Positions 1-9,181 of a stretch of 64,000 bases of DNA are shown piece after piece (the first letter of the stretch is position 1; each line of letters begins with the position of its first letter). The stretch spans positions 1 to 64,000 of the forward strand of contig CALHPU010000035.1 in assembly GCA_938036435.1 (NCBI GenBank). Direction: 5' to 3'. Source of the DNA: an uncultured Pirellulaceae bacterium. Lineage in GTDB: Bacteria; Planctomycetota; Planctomycetia; Pirellulales; Pirellulaceae. The position numbers and the translations under genes are program-made. The notes under the pieces were generated by a model. That model saw only the letters and a list, made by a program, of their open reading frames with translations. It was not told the origin of the DNA and did not search any database.

Positions 1-274
1 ATGCGCGACTCCAGTGATTGTTTCTACGGCGAGCGGTTCACGAGTGGTTTGTCAGGGATGGAAGTTAGAGTGTGTCATCGTAGCCGGAGTCGCCAGACTT
101 CGGTTTTATACTGCTGAACTGAATTCTGGCGAATCCAGCTACCCAAAAATTAAATGTTGACAGACCACTAGAGTCTAACGAATTGAATCTTCCCAAGCCA
201 GACGGTTGCGACCGAAGCCTACTCGATCGCCTTCACGAGTAGCGATTAAAGATTTTCAGTGGTCGGCGGCACTT
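1..274. other. Intergenic region downstream of the RND pump
   Basis: No coding region is supported here. The stretch follows the stop codon of the minus-strand RND pump gene. Its only visible structure is the imperfect palindrome annotated separately. Confidence 0.6.
80..142. repeat. Imperfect 63-bp palindrome (REP-like element)
   Basis: The left arm (gtagccggagtcgccag) and the right arm (ctggcgaatccagctac) are reverse complements apart from a few mismatches. They are separated by an AT-rich centre. The element could form a long hairpin after the efflux operon. Similar GTAGCYGGA..TCGCCAGA palindromes are scattered in Rhodopirellula-type genomes as far as I recall; only one copy was noticed here. 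It could act as a terminator or be a dispersed repeat. Confidence 0.6.
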
Positions 275-3200
275 CTAAGCGACCGCTTGAGGCACCGGCG
301 TTACTTCCACCTCATCGTCTTGGTCATCAGGAACCAAAGGCATACCTAACAGCTTGAGAACCAAAGCGTAGATGTCGTAAAACACTGGAACCAAGATCAA
401 GATCAGCAGAGTCCCAAACAACAATCCAAAAATCAAACTGACCGCCATAGGAATCAAAACCTGTGCCTGCAGGCTGGTCTCCAACAGCATCGGCAACAGA
501 CCGGCAATGGTTGTCATTGATGTCAACAGAATCGGGCGAAAACGCCGTTTCCCGGCCGACATCAACGCCTCGAACAGAGGTACTCCAGTGCGGACACGTG
601 CATTGATAAAATCCACCAGTACAATCGAATCGTTAACGACCACGCCTGTTAATGAGATCATTCCAAAGATACTAAACAGCGTGACCTCCATACCAAAAAT
701 CCCGTGCCCCAAAAAAGCACCCGCCCAAGCAAACGGAATGATAGCCATGATGATCACCGGTTGGACGTAGGAACGAAACTCAAACGTCAACAGAACGTAC
801 ATGCACAACAGTGCAACGCCAAACCCAGTTAGGATACTAGTGAAACTCTCCTGCGTTTGTTGTGCTTCTCCCTCCCAATCAAATTCCAGATTGGCTCCAT
901 ATTCGTTCTTGTAACGCTCAATCAATGCAGGCTCAAAATTTTCCCGCATCTCTGCAACAATACTCGCCGCGTTCCCCTTGGTCTTGTCGACGTCAGCAGT
1001 CACCGTCACACTTCGCCGCTGATTGAGCCTGTTGATCTCGGCAACCTTACGCTTGTAATTCACATCCGCAACTTCCACTAACGGTCTCTCGACTCCTTGG
1101 CTGTCACGAATCCGCAAGCTTTCGAGTCCCTCCATCGAAACGCGCGACGACCGCGGATACCGCACCATCAACTTCACTTCATGTCGGCCGCGTTGCAGTC
1201 TCATGACCTCATCGCCAAAATAGGCCGCCCGAATCGTCTCAGCGACCGCCGCTTCGTCCAACCCCGATGCCTGGCCCTCTTCGGTCAAGCGAATGCTCAG
1301 TTCCCACTTCCCCATTCTCGAGTCATCTTCGATATCGATCACACCCACCTGCGTCGCAAGGTAAGCTTTACTCTCTTCGACAGCCTGTTCGATGTATTGG
1401 ACACTCTTGTCGTCTGAGAGAATTTTGTACTCGACCGACGCACCACCGGGCCCCATTGATTGAGCGTCGAATTTCAGAGCTTCAGTCCCGGAAATCTTCT
1501 TGACCTTATTACGCCATTTTGCAATCAGTTCCCGCACGGTAACGTCACGTTCACCCGGCGACGTCAGCAGAACTGAAACCGTCGCGACGTGACTGCCGTT
1601 GGTGACGCCGGTTGGCCCACGCAAACGATCCCCGCTTTCGCCAACCTTCTCGTAAAGATTACCGACGACCGAAGGGTGGCCGTCGGGAAAATTCGCTGTC
1701 GCCGTTTCTTGAATCTCTTGATCGACGTCGAGAAAAGCCTCACGCAAGTCCGCCGCGGCAGATCTGGCAAAATCTCCACTGGTACCATTAGGAAAAGCAA
1801 TCGTGGCACTGATCTGTCGACCGTCAATTTTCGGGAAAAACCCGATCTGCAAAAAACCGGCCTTTCCTAAGCCGACCATCATAAAAATTGCGCCCAGCAT
1901 CGCACAGACCACAACGACTTTGTTATTCAGGCTGTAGTAGAGCAAAGGTTGGTAGAACCTTTCGATTACCCACTCAAGGCCCGAGGATGCCTTGCCGTTG
2001 ATCCACGACAAAACAAACAGCAGAGGCTTGAACACGTAGAATACCAATCCAATAATTCGCGTGAACAAATTTTCGTCATGTGCTAGGTGGGCCGGCAAAA
2101 CAAAAGTGCTCTCCAACAGAGAAATCACCAACATCGCGATTACAGCCAGAGGCATGATAGAAATAAATTTGCCCATCACGCCCGTGACATAGAATAGAGG
2201 CATAAAAGCAATGATCGTCGTCGTCACCGACGCTGCCACACTTGGCAACACCTCGACCGTGCCCTCGATCGCCGCCTTCAAGTAGGGCATGCCCTCCTCG
2301 CGCTTGATATAGATGTTTTCACCGACCACAATCGCGTCGTCGACCACAATCCCCAAAGCCATCAGAAACGCGAACATCGAAAGCATGTTCAGCGTCTGCC
2401 CAAAGACCAACAGTACAAAACCAGCACCAAGCACAGAGATCGGAATTCCCATCGCAACCCAAAACGCCAACCTCAGATCCAGAAACACAGCCAATACAAT
2501 AAACACCAAAATCAAGCCTTGGATGCCATTGCGGCTGAGCAGGTCGATTCGGTCCTTCACATCAACCGAATCATCACCCCATGTTTCTAAATCGTAGCCG
2601 TGCGGCACCTTTCGGTCGGCAACATACTTCTTGACCGTTTCTACGACAGTAAATAAATCCTCTTCGTTCGTCTTTGAGATCTCGATCACTAGGCCCTCAC
2701 GGCCATTGATCAAATTGACCGCAGTCGTTTCCTCAAAACCATCGATCACAGTGGCCATCTCACCCACCGTAATCACGTCGCCGCTAGGGCGTGTAATCAC
2801 AGGGAGTTCCGCAATCCCTTCGCCCACCTCTCGTTTGTTGTCGCCCCGCAACAAAATTTCTTGGTTCGCCGTCTCCATTTTGCCGCCGGGCGTATTAATG
2901 TTCTGCTGACGCACGACTTGGCTGAACTGCCGGAGGCTAATCCCAAACTCCCGTAGCTTGTCCTCAGAGACTTCGATCGCCACCTCATAGGGACGCGAGC
3001 CAGCAATTTCAGCCGACGTAATCGCAAGCCCTTTGGGTTGAAATAGAGGCGCGAAAAACCGTCGAACAGGATTTACTGGGGCGGATGCTCGCAGATTCAG
3101 AAGATCTTGCCGGATGTCCTCTGCCAGTTGTCGTAGCTGCAGTTCGCGCTCTAAGGCCTCTGGTCCGTCACGTGGTGCCGAATCAGAAAGTTCAGGGCCA

Positions 3201-3634
3201 ATTACACCCACCGAAATGGCCGCCTTTCGAAAGACGATCTGTTTTACGTCTGGATCCTCGGCACGGGGTGGGAGGAAAGCCTGAATTTGTTGAAGTTGCG
3301 AACGGACCTCGTTAAGCACTTTCTGGACATCTTTGATTTTGCTATCGAGCTCAAGCACGACAAAACCGCTGCCTTCGCTGGCAACAGATGTCATCTTCTT
3401 AATGCCCTCAACATTCCCCACGGCCGATTCGACCTTCTGGCAAATCCCTTCCTCAACCTCTTCGGGCGTTGCACCGGGAAAAGGGACCGTTACGAGAACA
3501 ATCTCCAAAGCAAACGCCGGAAACACCTCGCGGCGCATAATCACCATGCTGATCGTACCCACGATCAGTGAAGCAATCAAAATCGTATTCATCGCGGGCG
3601 AGTTTTTGATGGCCCACTTGACGATAGAACGCAT
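275..3634 (-). CDS. RND-family efflux pump, inner-membrane permease
   Basis: A 1119-residue protein of the AcrB/MexF (ACR_tran) family, which exports toxic compounds or metabolites using the proton gradient. It has an N-terminal transmembrane helix, a large periplasmic porter domain (motif PGATPEEVEEGI near residue 53), a central membrane bundle containing the family signature around GIVVDDAIVVGENI, a second porter domain and a C-terminal membrane bundle (SLTGVVVNDSIVL). The length is typical of the family. It lies 47 nt downstream of the HlyD-type adaptor gene in the same orientation, so the two probably form one pump with a separately encoded outer-membrane channel. The substrate cannot be predicted. 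Confidence 0.95.
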   Translation of the reverse strand: MRSIVKWAIKNSPAMNTILIASLIVGTISMVIMRREVFPAFALEIVLVTVPFPGATPEEVEEGICQKVESAVGNVEGIKKMTSVASEGSGFVVLELDSKIKDVQKVLNEVRSQLQQIQAFLPPRAEDPDVKQIVFRKAAISVGVIGPELSDSAPRDGPEALERELQLRQLAEDIRQDLLNLRASAPVNPVRRFFAPLFQPKGLAITSAEIAGSRPYEVAIEVSEDKLREFGISLRQFSQVVRQQNINTPGGKMETANQEILLRGDNKREVGEGIAELPVITRPSGDVITVGEMATVIDGFEETTAVNLINGREGLVIEISKTNEEDLFTVVETVKKYVADRKVPHGYDLETWGDDSVDVKDRIDLLSRNGIQGLILVFIVLAVFLDLRLAFWVAMGIPISVLGAGFVLLVFGQTLNMLSMFAFLMALGIVVDDAIVVGENIYIKREEGMPYLKAAIEGTVEVLPSVAASVTTTIIAFMPLFYVTGVMGKFISIMPLAVIAMLVISLLESTFVLPAHLAHDENLFTRIIGLVFYVFKPLLFVLSWINGKASSGLEWVIERFYQPLLYYSLNNKVVVVCAMLGAIFMMVGLGKAGFLQIGFFPKIDGRQISATIAFPNGTSGDFARSAAADLREAFLDVDQEIQETATANFPDGHPSVVGNLYEKVGESGDRLRGPTGVTNGSHVATVSVLLTSPGERDVTVRELIAKWRNKVKKISGTEALKFDAQSMGPGGASVEYKILSDDKSVQYIEQAVEESKAYLATQVGVIDIEDDSRMGKWELSIRLTEEGQASGLDEAAVAETIRAAYFGDEVMRLQRGRHEVKLMVRYPRSSRVSMEGLESLRIRDSQGVERPLVEVADVNYKRKVAEINRLNQRRSVTVTADVDKTKGNAASIVAEMRENFEPALIERYKNEYGANLEFDWEGEAQQTQESFTSILTGFGVALLCMYVLLTFEFRSYVQPVIIMAIIPFAWAGAFLGHGIFGMEVTLFSIFGMISLTGVVVNDSIVLVDFINARVRTGVPLFEALMSAGKRRFRPILLTSMTTIAGLLPMLLETSLQAQVLIPMAVSLIFGLLFGTLLILILVPVFYDIYALVLKLLGMPLVPDDQDDEVEVTPVPQAVA

Positions 3635-3681
3635 GAGTAATCTCTTTTGAGTATGTTAACTCTGGAGAGGTGTAAGTTTAA

Positions 3682-5148
3682 CTATTTGACCGAGGAAACG
3701 GGACCAACCGAGGCGGCTTTCTTATCTCCTTCAGCAGGCGTATCGCTGGAAACGATCACCTGCGCGTCGTTGGTCGGTTGTGCCAGAGGAGAAACAACCA
3801 CTCGATCACCCGAGCTGATACTGCCATCGATTGCTCGACAGATCACCAATCCCTGCCTCTTACCGTCAACCGTTCTTTCGGTGCGGTCGACAACTTCTAA
3901 ACGAGCCTTCGACAGCTTACTGTCGACAACTTTCCAAACGTAGTTTCCTGGCTGCAATGCCAGTTCGTCGAACACCAGCAGACCTTCGTCATCGCCACCG
4001 CTAGACGTTTGGACCTCTATTCGGCATTTAACGTACATGTTTCTGACCAGTGCGCGCGGTCCTGATTCCGCATCAACAATTGGTTTGGGAACAATGATTC
4101 GACAGGGAATCGTTTTGGTCACCTCGTCACGCCCGATCCCATCAAACCGGGACAAAGTTCCCGTCCATTGAACTTCGGGAGCTTCAATTTCAAAAATCCT
4201 GACGTCTGTTTCTGGCAATTGGTAGGCCAGCAGTCTCGGATCGGACACCTTTTCTGCTGTAGCATCAACGCCGGCAGTTTCTTGGCCTTTCGAGTTCTGA
4301 CGAACCCAATTCAATTCTGACGTCGTCAAATTGCAGCGCACCTCGGCAATGCTGGTGTCCTCGAACACGGCAATCCGATCCCCAACTCGCACAAAGTCAT
4401 TCTCTTGCACCGACTCTTCGACGATCACCCCGTCGGTCGGAGCGACAATGGTGACCCGGCCTAGGTTCAGCTGCGAACGTTTCAGTTGATTCTCTGAAAC
4501 TGTAACGGCTGATTTGAGCCGCACTGAAGATGCCTTCAAAAGTTCCAACGCATTCTTGCGTCCGGTTAACACCGTCCGAGCGTTATTGAGTGCTTGTCGA
4601 GCTCGGTCGACTTCGCTGCGAGACAGTGCGCTGGCCAATCTTTTGGTCCGCGCGAAATCGCGTTCTTGAATCTCCAGATCGTTTTCGGCAAGCTCAACGT
4701 TCCGCCGTTCGCCTTCGATCTGCCGCTTGTTCTCTTCAAGCCGCTTTTTCGACTGCTCAAGATCCGCCTTCAGCACATCCAAATCAGCCTGGTAGTCCTT
4801 AGCATCGATCTCGGCAAGTTTCGTTCCCGCCAGCACAAAACTTCCGGCCTGAAACTGAGGGTATTTTTTTAGGATCTTGCCCCCGACTTCCGACGAGATC
4901 TGTATCTCACGATGAGGCTTCACCATGCCCGGCACCTCTAAGTCCAGCGCCCCAAACCAATTACTTACCGGCGATACATCCACTTGCATGACCAGCGCGT
5001 CTGAGTCCTGTGTCGCAGGCTTTTCCGCGAGGCGGCTGAGCCAAATTGCTGCGAAAACCGACAGAAGCAAAATCAGCGCGGAAATCGAGTACTTGACTAC
5101 CTCGCGCGAAACGTTGGATTGTTTTCGTTTGACGTACTTCTCAGTCAT
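3682..5148 (-). CDS. HlyD/AcrA-type periplasmic adaptor subunit of RND efflux
   Basis: A membrane-fusion protein of about 488 residues that bridges the RND permease and an outer-membrane channel. A transmembrane anchor lies near the N-terminus (ISALILLLSVFAAIWL). It is followed by a lipoyl-like half (VPGMVKPHREIQISSEVGG), a long coiled coil (ADLEQSKKRLEENKRQIEGE and onward), the second lipoyl half (GRVTIVAPTDGVIVEESVQE) and beta-barrel regions. The ORF is open to 5211, but the methionine at 5148 (MTEKYVKRKQ) is the better start because the anchor then sits at its usual distance. The gene lies between the TetR-type regulator and the pump gene, so it is probably co-transcribed with both. Confidence 0.92.
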   Translation of the reverse strand: MTEKYVKRKQSNVSREVVKYSISALILLLSVFAAIWLSRLAEKPATQDSDALVMQVDVSPVSNWFGALDLEVPGMVKPHREIQISSEVGGKILKKYPQFQAGSFVLAGTKLAEIDAKDYQADLDVLKADLEQSKKRLEENKRQIEGERRNVELAENDLEIQERDFARTKRLASALSRSEVDRARQALNNARTVLTGRKNALELLKASSVRLKSAVTVSENQLKRSQLNLGRVTIVAPTDGVIVEESVQENDFVRVGDRIAVFEDTSIAEVRCNLTTSELNWVRQNSKGQETAGVDATAEKVSDPRLLAYQLPETDVRIFEIEAPEVQWTGTLSRFDGIGRDEVTKTIPCRIIVPKPIVDAESGPRALVRNMYVKCRIEVQTSSGGDDEGLLVFDELALQPGNYVWKVVDSKLSKARLEVVDRTERTVDGKRQGLVICRAIDGSISSGDRVVVSPLAQPTNDAQVIVSSDTPAEGDKKAASVGPVSSVK

Positions 5149-5278
5149 GCAAGCATCGGTAATTGAGTCAACATAGAAACACTTCGAAATCCGGCGGGCT
5201 GCGTCAGCCAATCACTCACAAAGCGCTTACTCGCGGTTTTGCATCAAAGTTGCCCTATCATACTCCGACAACCAGTGA

Positions 5279-5989
5279 TCAAACAACAGCCGAGTCAAAT
5301 TGTCCTTGCTTTTCGCTCTCAAGACGCTGTTGGGCTCCCCTAATCCCTGCAAGCGAAAATTCGTAGATTTGCCCGCCCAGCGCGTTGACTGAAAACTCTT
5401 TCTCGTAACTTCCATCGACTACAACCATCCGGTTGAGCGAATTTGCGAACCGATAGTATAGGCACTGGGCGACGATACTGAATGCTGTCTGGTGAATAAG
5501 GGACTCAGGCGCCTCGGGAGGTAATAACTGCGCGACGGTCGCAAAGACAGCATCCAAAAACGGCTCGATGTAGCCGTCGATCAATGGTTTTGCCGCAGCG
5601 GAAGGTTCAAGAATTTCCTTCATCAAGATCTTCACCGGCCACGGCTCGCTGTGGTTGCCAACCAGTCGATTCAGCAACAACAGAATCATGCCACGCAAGC
5701 GATCTTCTGGTGATTCATAACTTGTAAAATCAGGCGTCGGATACTTTTGAGCACCCATTTCGCGTGCCAACAACAATGTCTCCTCGTAGAGACTCTTCTT
5801 GTCGCCGAAATAGTAATTGACGCTAGCAATATTTACCCCAGCGACGTCACAGATCTCGCGAACGGTAGAGCCGCGAAAACCTTTCTCCGCAAACGTCCTC
5901 CCGGCAGCTTGCAAGATTCGATCACGCGCACAATCTTGTTTGCCCGTCGTATTAGCGCATTGTTCGGCAAGGTCCTTCTTTGAATCCAT
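5279..5989 (-). CDS. TetR/AcrR-family transcriptional regulator (CerR-like C-terminal domain)
   Basis: A repressor of about 236 residues. The N-terminal helix-turn-helix is clear (ILQAAGRTFAEKGFRGSTVR, then the recognition helix VNIASVNYYFGDKKSLYEE). The C-terminal ligand domain resembles the CerR/YbiH type (PWPVKILMKEILEPSAA). The ORF track starts at 6163, but the methionine at 5989 (MDSKKDL) fits the family length. It is the first gene of a likely TetR-HlyD-RND operon and probably represses the pump genes, with the inducer binding the C-terminal domain. No operator palindrome was identified. Confidence 0.9.
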   Translation of the reverse strand: MDSKKDLAEQCANTTGKQDCARDRILQAAGRTFAEKGFRGSTVREICDVAGVNIASVNYYFGDKKSLYEETLLLAREMGAQKYPTPDFTSYESPEDRLRGMILLLLNRLVGNHSEPWPVKILMKEILEPSAAAKPLIDGYIEPFLDAVFATVAQLLPPEAPESLIHQTAFSIVAQCLYYRFANSLNRMVVVDGSYEKEFSVNALGGQIYEFSLAGIRGAQQRLESEKQGQFDSAVV

Positions 5990-6366
5990 TATAAAAGCCT
6001 CGAAAAAGTGATTGGGAACTTGAGGTCCCCGATGGAAGTGGTTGTGCTGCGCGAAAATGAATTTCACGCGGAGTGTCACAAGTTCCATTTGTAATTCATC
6101 TTGCCGTGCCGTGCACCAAAACTTGGAACAAAAACCACCTACCGGCCTAATTTTCTTCTTCAAAAATTTCTGAGAATTCTAGTCCTTTCCAACAACATTA
6201 GGTTGACGAGACAGATCCAGCCAACTTCGTTCTCACAAACGCTCAATTTTAAAACCGCGATCCCTTAGGTCACCAAGACTTAAGTCACCAAGCCCTTACC
6301 TCAAGAACCAATGCGTCAATCTTAGAAGTACAACGACTTCAGTGCTATCAAAATTTAGCCGCGCGT

Positions 6367-8472
6367 TTAGAACATTTTTGCCAATTCGTCCGTCGAGATA
6401 ATCTGCACGCCAAGTTTTTCCGCTTTAGCACTTTTCGAACCTGACCCCGGTCCGGCGACCAAGTAATTGGTCTTCTTTGAAACGCTACTGGAGCATTTGC
6501 CGCCTCGGGATTCAACCTCTTTCTCCCAATGTTTCTTCCCCTCTGGGAAGCCGCCGCTGAAACAAAACACTTGCCCATCGAGCCCTCCCCCAGCGTCTGC
6601 AAAAGTGGGTTCGACAAAGTTCAACAAGTCGTCGACCTCTGCTTCGTTGTCGTCAAAGTACGCGCGGATTGCCAACGCAGTAATCTCTCCGATGTCATCC
6701 ACCGCTGTGAGGTCCTCCAACGAAGCCTCGCGGATCTCACTAAAACTTGCGAAGTGATTGGCAAGTACTTTCCCCGCCGATTTACCCGCCGCACCGATCC
6801 CAAACGAAGCGAACACCTGCCAAGCCGCAATCTGTTTTTTCTCTTGCATTGCTTGGTCGATCATTACATTAAGTTCGTCGTTGCTCAGTTTATCAGGAGC
6901 GCCGATCATTTGCACCGAAGCCACCGCAAGCGTCGCCTGCCGCTGCGTCAGTCCCGTCGCCATCGCATCTTCGACGGTCAAGCGATAAAAATCAGCCGCC
7001 CTAGTGACCTTGCCACCCTCAACCAACTGCGTCACCCTGCTCTCCCCCAGCCCCAGCACTCCGATCGTCGCAAGGAAATGGCACAACGCACTGATACTCT
7101 GGGCCGAACAGGTTTTACTCGTACAGACTAACTCGAGCATATGGTCGCTGCCGCCTTCGACCAGTTCAGTCCCACCGCCACAGGCTGGACATTGTGCGGG
7201 AAACTCTGGCTCGCCCTGCCCCGCAATGACACGAGTTACTTTAGGAATAATCTTCCCCGCCTTGCGAACAGCAATGGTGGAACCAACCGTAATCTGGTTT
7301 CGTTTCAGGAAACCAGCATTGTGCAATGTCGCTCTGGAAACATTCGTCCCTGCCAAACGCACCGGATCAAAATTGGCAACCGCCACGATCTTTCCGGTGC
7401 GTCCCGTTTGCCATTGAATCTCCTTTACCACCGGAGTGGCCTCTTCTTCGCGAAACTTCCAAGCAATCTTGCCTTTGGGGTTACCCGTTCGAGGATCACC
7501 ATGCCGACCAAGTTCCGCTTGAGCGTCAAGTGAATCGACGCTGATCACGATGCCATCGACTTCGAAATCGAGCTCGGGGACTTGATCCTCCATCTCTTGC
7601 AAACGTTCAAAACGAAACGGCTCGACTTCAATATGAGGAACGCCCAGCACGTCGCGACAATATTTGCTTCGTTCAGTTTCTGTGCTGAACTGCCCGTCGA
7701 TTCCTTCGACGGTATAGGCGACAAAGCTAAGTCGCATCATTTTCGTTTTTTCTGGATTGCGAAATTGACGAATGCCACCGGCAGCGTGGTTTCGCGGATT
7801 GGCGCGAAGTTTCTCACCAGCGCCGGCGAGTTCCTGTTGAACTTTTTCAAAATCGCCCAAACGACAGATCAATTCACCGCGAATCGAGCAAGTCACGGGC
7901 TTTTTCAGTTCGTCCGGAATGCCTTCCACAAATCTGGCCTGCGCGGTTACGTCCTCGCCGTTGATCCCATCACGCGGACGAAGCCCCGCAGCGTTCAGCT
8001 TCCCATCGATGTAGTAGAGCCCAATCGCGACGCCGTCGAGCTTATACGTATGACAGAAAGTTGATTTGGGAATCTTCACCGGCTCGCCGCGGTATTCCTT
8101 TGAATCTATCGCTACCAGATCTTCGTCATCCTCGCTTGCCCTACTGAGCAGCCATTTGAATAGTTGCTCCTCTTGGACTTCAACATCTTCGTGGCTGGCC
8201 TTTTCGATCGAAGTCATCGGGGGATCATGTACAACTTTCGCCACGCGACTTTCCAGCTTCGACGCCGTCGCGGTCTCGAACAGCGCGCTGTTGGGGCTGA
8301 GCTTCTTCAGTTGTCGTCGCAGCGAATCGTACTCACCGTCAGAGACCTCGATTCCAGTATCTGGATGGCAGCATGGCTCACCCTCTTCGTACAGCGTATC
8401 CAAATGAGCAATAACGCGTTCAAGTTCCTCGACATCATGGGAACTAGAGGAAGATTCTGATTTCTTTGGCAT
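6367..8472 (-). CDS. ligA: Divergent NAD-dependent DNA ligase (LigA family)
   Basis: A 701-residue ligase that seals nicks using NAD+. In order it has a degenerate Ia domain (VSDGEYDSLRRQL), an adenylation domain with the nucleophilic lysine in YKLDGVAIG and the motif GEDVT, the conserved SIRGEL, an OB fold, a four-cysteine zinc finger (CPACGG..CTSKTCSAQ), HhH repeats and a C-terminal BRCT domain (FCFSGGFPEGKKHWE). It departs from standard LigA: the usual RGDG motif reads RPRDG and there is an acidic insertion of about 45 residues before the active lysine. It could be a second ligase in addition to a canonical LigA elsewhere. The family call is firm; whether it is the essential ligase is not. 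Confidence 0.88.
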   Translation of the reverse strand: MPKKSESSSSSHDVEELERVIAHLDTLYEEGEPCCHPDTGIEVSDGEYDSLRRQLKKLSPNSALFETATASKLESRVAKVVHDPPMTSIEKASHEDVEVQEEQLFKWLLSRASEDDEDLVAIDSKEYRGEPVKIPKSTFCHTYKLDGVAIGLYYIDGKLNAAGLRPRDGINGEDVTAQARFVEGIPDELKKPVTCSIRGELICRLGDFEKVQQELAGAGEKLRANPRNHAAGGIRQFRNPEKTKMMRLSFVAYTVEGIDGQFSTETERSKYCRDVLGVPHIEVEPFRFERLQEMEDQVPELDFEVDGIVISVDSLDAQAELGRHGDPRTGNPKGKIAWKFREEEATPVVKEIQWQTGRTGKIVAVANFDPVRLAGTNVSRATLHNAGFLKRNQITVGSTIAVRKAGKIIPKVTRVIAGQGEPEFPAQCPACGGGTELVEGGSDHMLELVCTSKTCSAQSISALCHFLATIGVLGLGESRVTQLVEGGKVTRAADFYRLTVEDAMATGLTQRQATLAVASVQMIGAPDKLSNDELNVMIDQAMQEKKQIAAWQVFASFGIGAAGKSAGKVLANHFASFSEIREASLEDLTAVDDIGEITALAIRAYFDDNEAEVDDLLNFVEPTFADAGGGLDGQVFCFSGGFPEGKKHWEKEVESRGGKCSSSVSKKTNYLVAGPGSGSKSAKAEKLGVQIISTDELAKMF

Positions 8473-8532
8473 GCTTGAATGAGCAGAGAACGGTTACGGG
8501 ATTGATCACACCTGCAATATCTCAAAACTTTG

Positions 8533-8588
8533 ATTGGCTGTCACCCGGTCGAACAGATTGGCTGTCACCCGGTCGAACAGATTGGTTG
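8533..8588. repeat. 24-bp tandem duplication
   Basis: The unit attggctgtcacccggtcg plus aacag occurs twice in perfect tandem and is followed by a partial third copy (attgg). It lies just upstream of the ligase gene and overlaps the 3' end of the small minus-strand ORF. It looks like a recent local duplication. Confidence 0.85.
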
Positions 8589-8849
8589 TTTATAGGCAAT
8601 TTCTCCATGGTCGCCTTTCTCTCTGAAAGTGACATCTACGGCGTCCTCACGAAATCGGTAACTCCATGGTCCATGGCAAGCTTTATAGCACTGCCCCTCT
8701 ATCGGCCGGCCATCAGCGTCAGTGACCTTCATCGGAAACGTGAGCACCTGCTGCCCTACGGATTTAATGCGAGGTGGAGTCTCAGCTGAAAAAGAGTCGG
8801 TAGTTGAAAACAAATCACACCCATCCGTTGCGAAAACCGAAGGCAGCAA
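8565..8849 (-). CDS. Small hypothetical exported protein, possibly a gene fragment
   Basis: A 94-residue ORF starting at TTG and not recognised with confidence. The frame is open upstream of the TTG with a hydrophobic stretch (TIIGFVLLPSVFA) that looks like a signal peptide, but no ATG or GTG precedes it. The middle (KVTDADGRPIEGQ) resembles the first strand of carboxypeptidase-regulatory or transthyretin-like domains common in planctomycete exported proteins. The reading frame ends inside the 24-bp tandem repeat, so the C-terminus may have been altered by that duplication. It may be a remnant of a longer gene. Confidence 0.35.
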   Translation of the reverse strand: MLPSVFATDGCDLFSTTDSFSAETPPRIKSVGQQVLTFPMKVTDADGRPIEGQCYKACHGPWSYRFREDAVDVTFREKGDHGEIAYKQPICSTG

Positions 8850-9181
8850 GACAAAGCCTATGATAGTTTGGGATGCGATTTCTTTGCGTTTCTTCGTTGG
8901 ACTTTTTCAATACCATTCTTCAGAGTGACGCAACGTTTAGGGAATTTTCTGACCTGCACGGAATCCATCGTATCGACTGCGCGGCCTTCAATCAAATTGT
9001 TTGTTTTCTGCTCCCTCTAAGCACCTCTTCTCTACGAACTCAGCGCCTTCGCATTTAAAAAGATTGCACAGAATGCTCGTCTGTCTCGTCGCACCATTTC
9101 CAACTCGATCCAGACACGATCATCGGATAATTTGCATTGCTTTTGATAGAAGTGTCTGGGATAGGAATCGTCTACCCAACC
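8850..9181. other. Intergenic, nothing recognised
   Basis: The 330 bp upstream of the small minus-strand ORF and downstream of the large membrane protein gene hold no convincing gene or RNA. The short plus-strand ORFs here lack start signals and recognisable sequence. Confidence 0.5.

Noticed and set aside
6529-7131. 200-residue plus-strand ORF
   Set aside because: It is antisense to the ligase gene, with no domain features.
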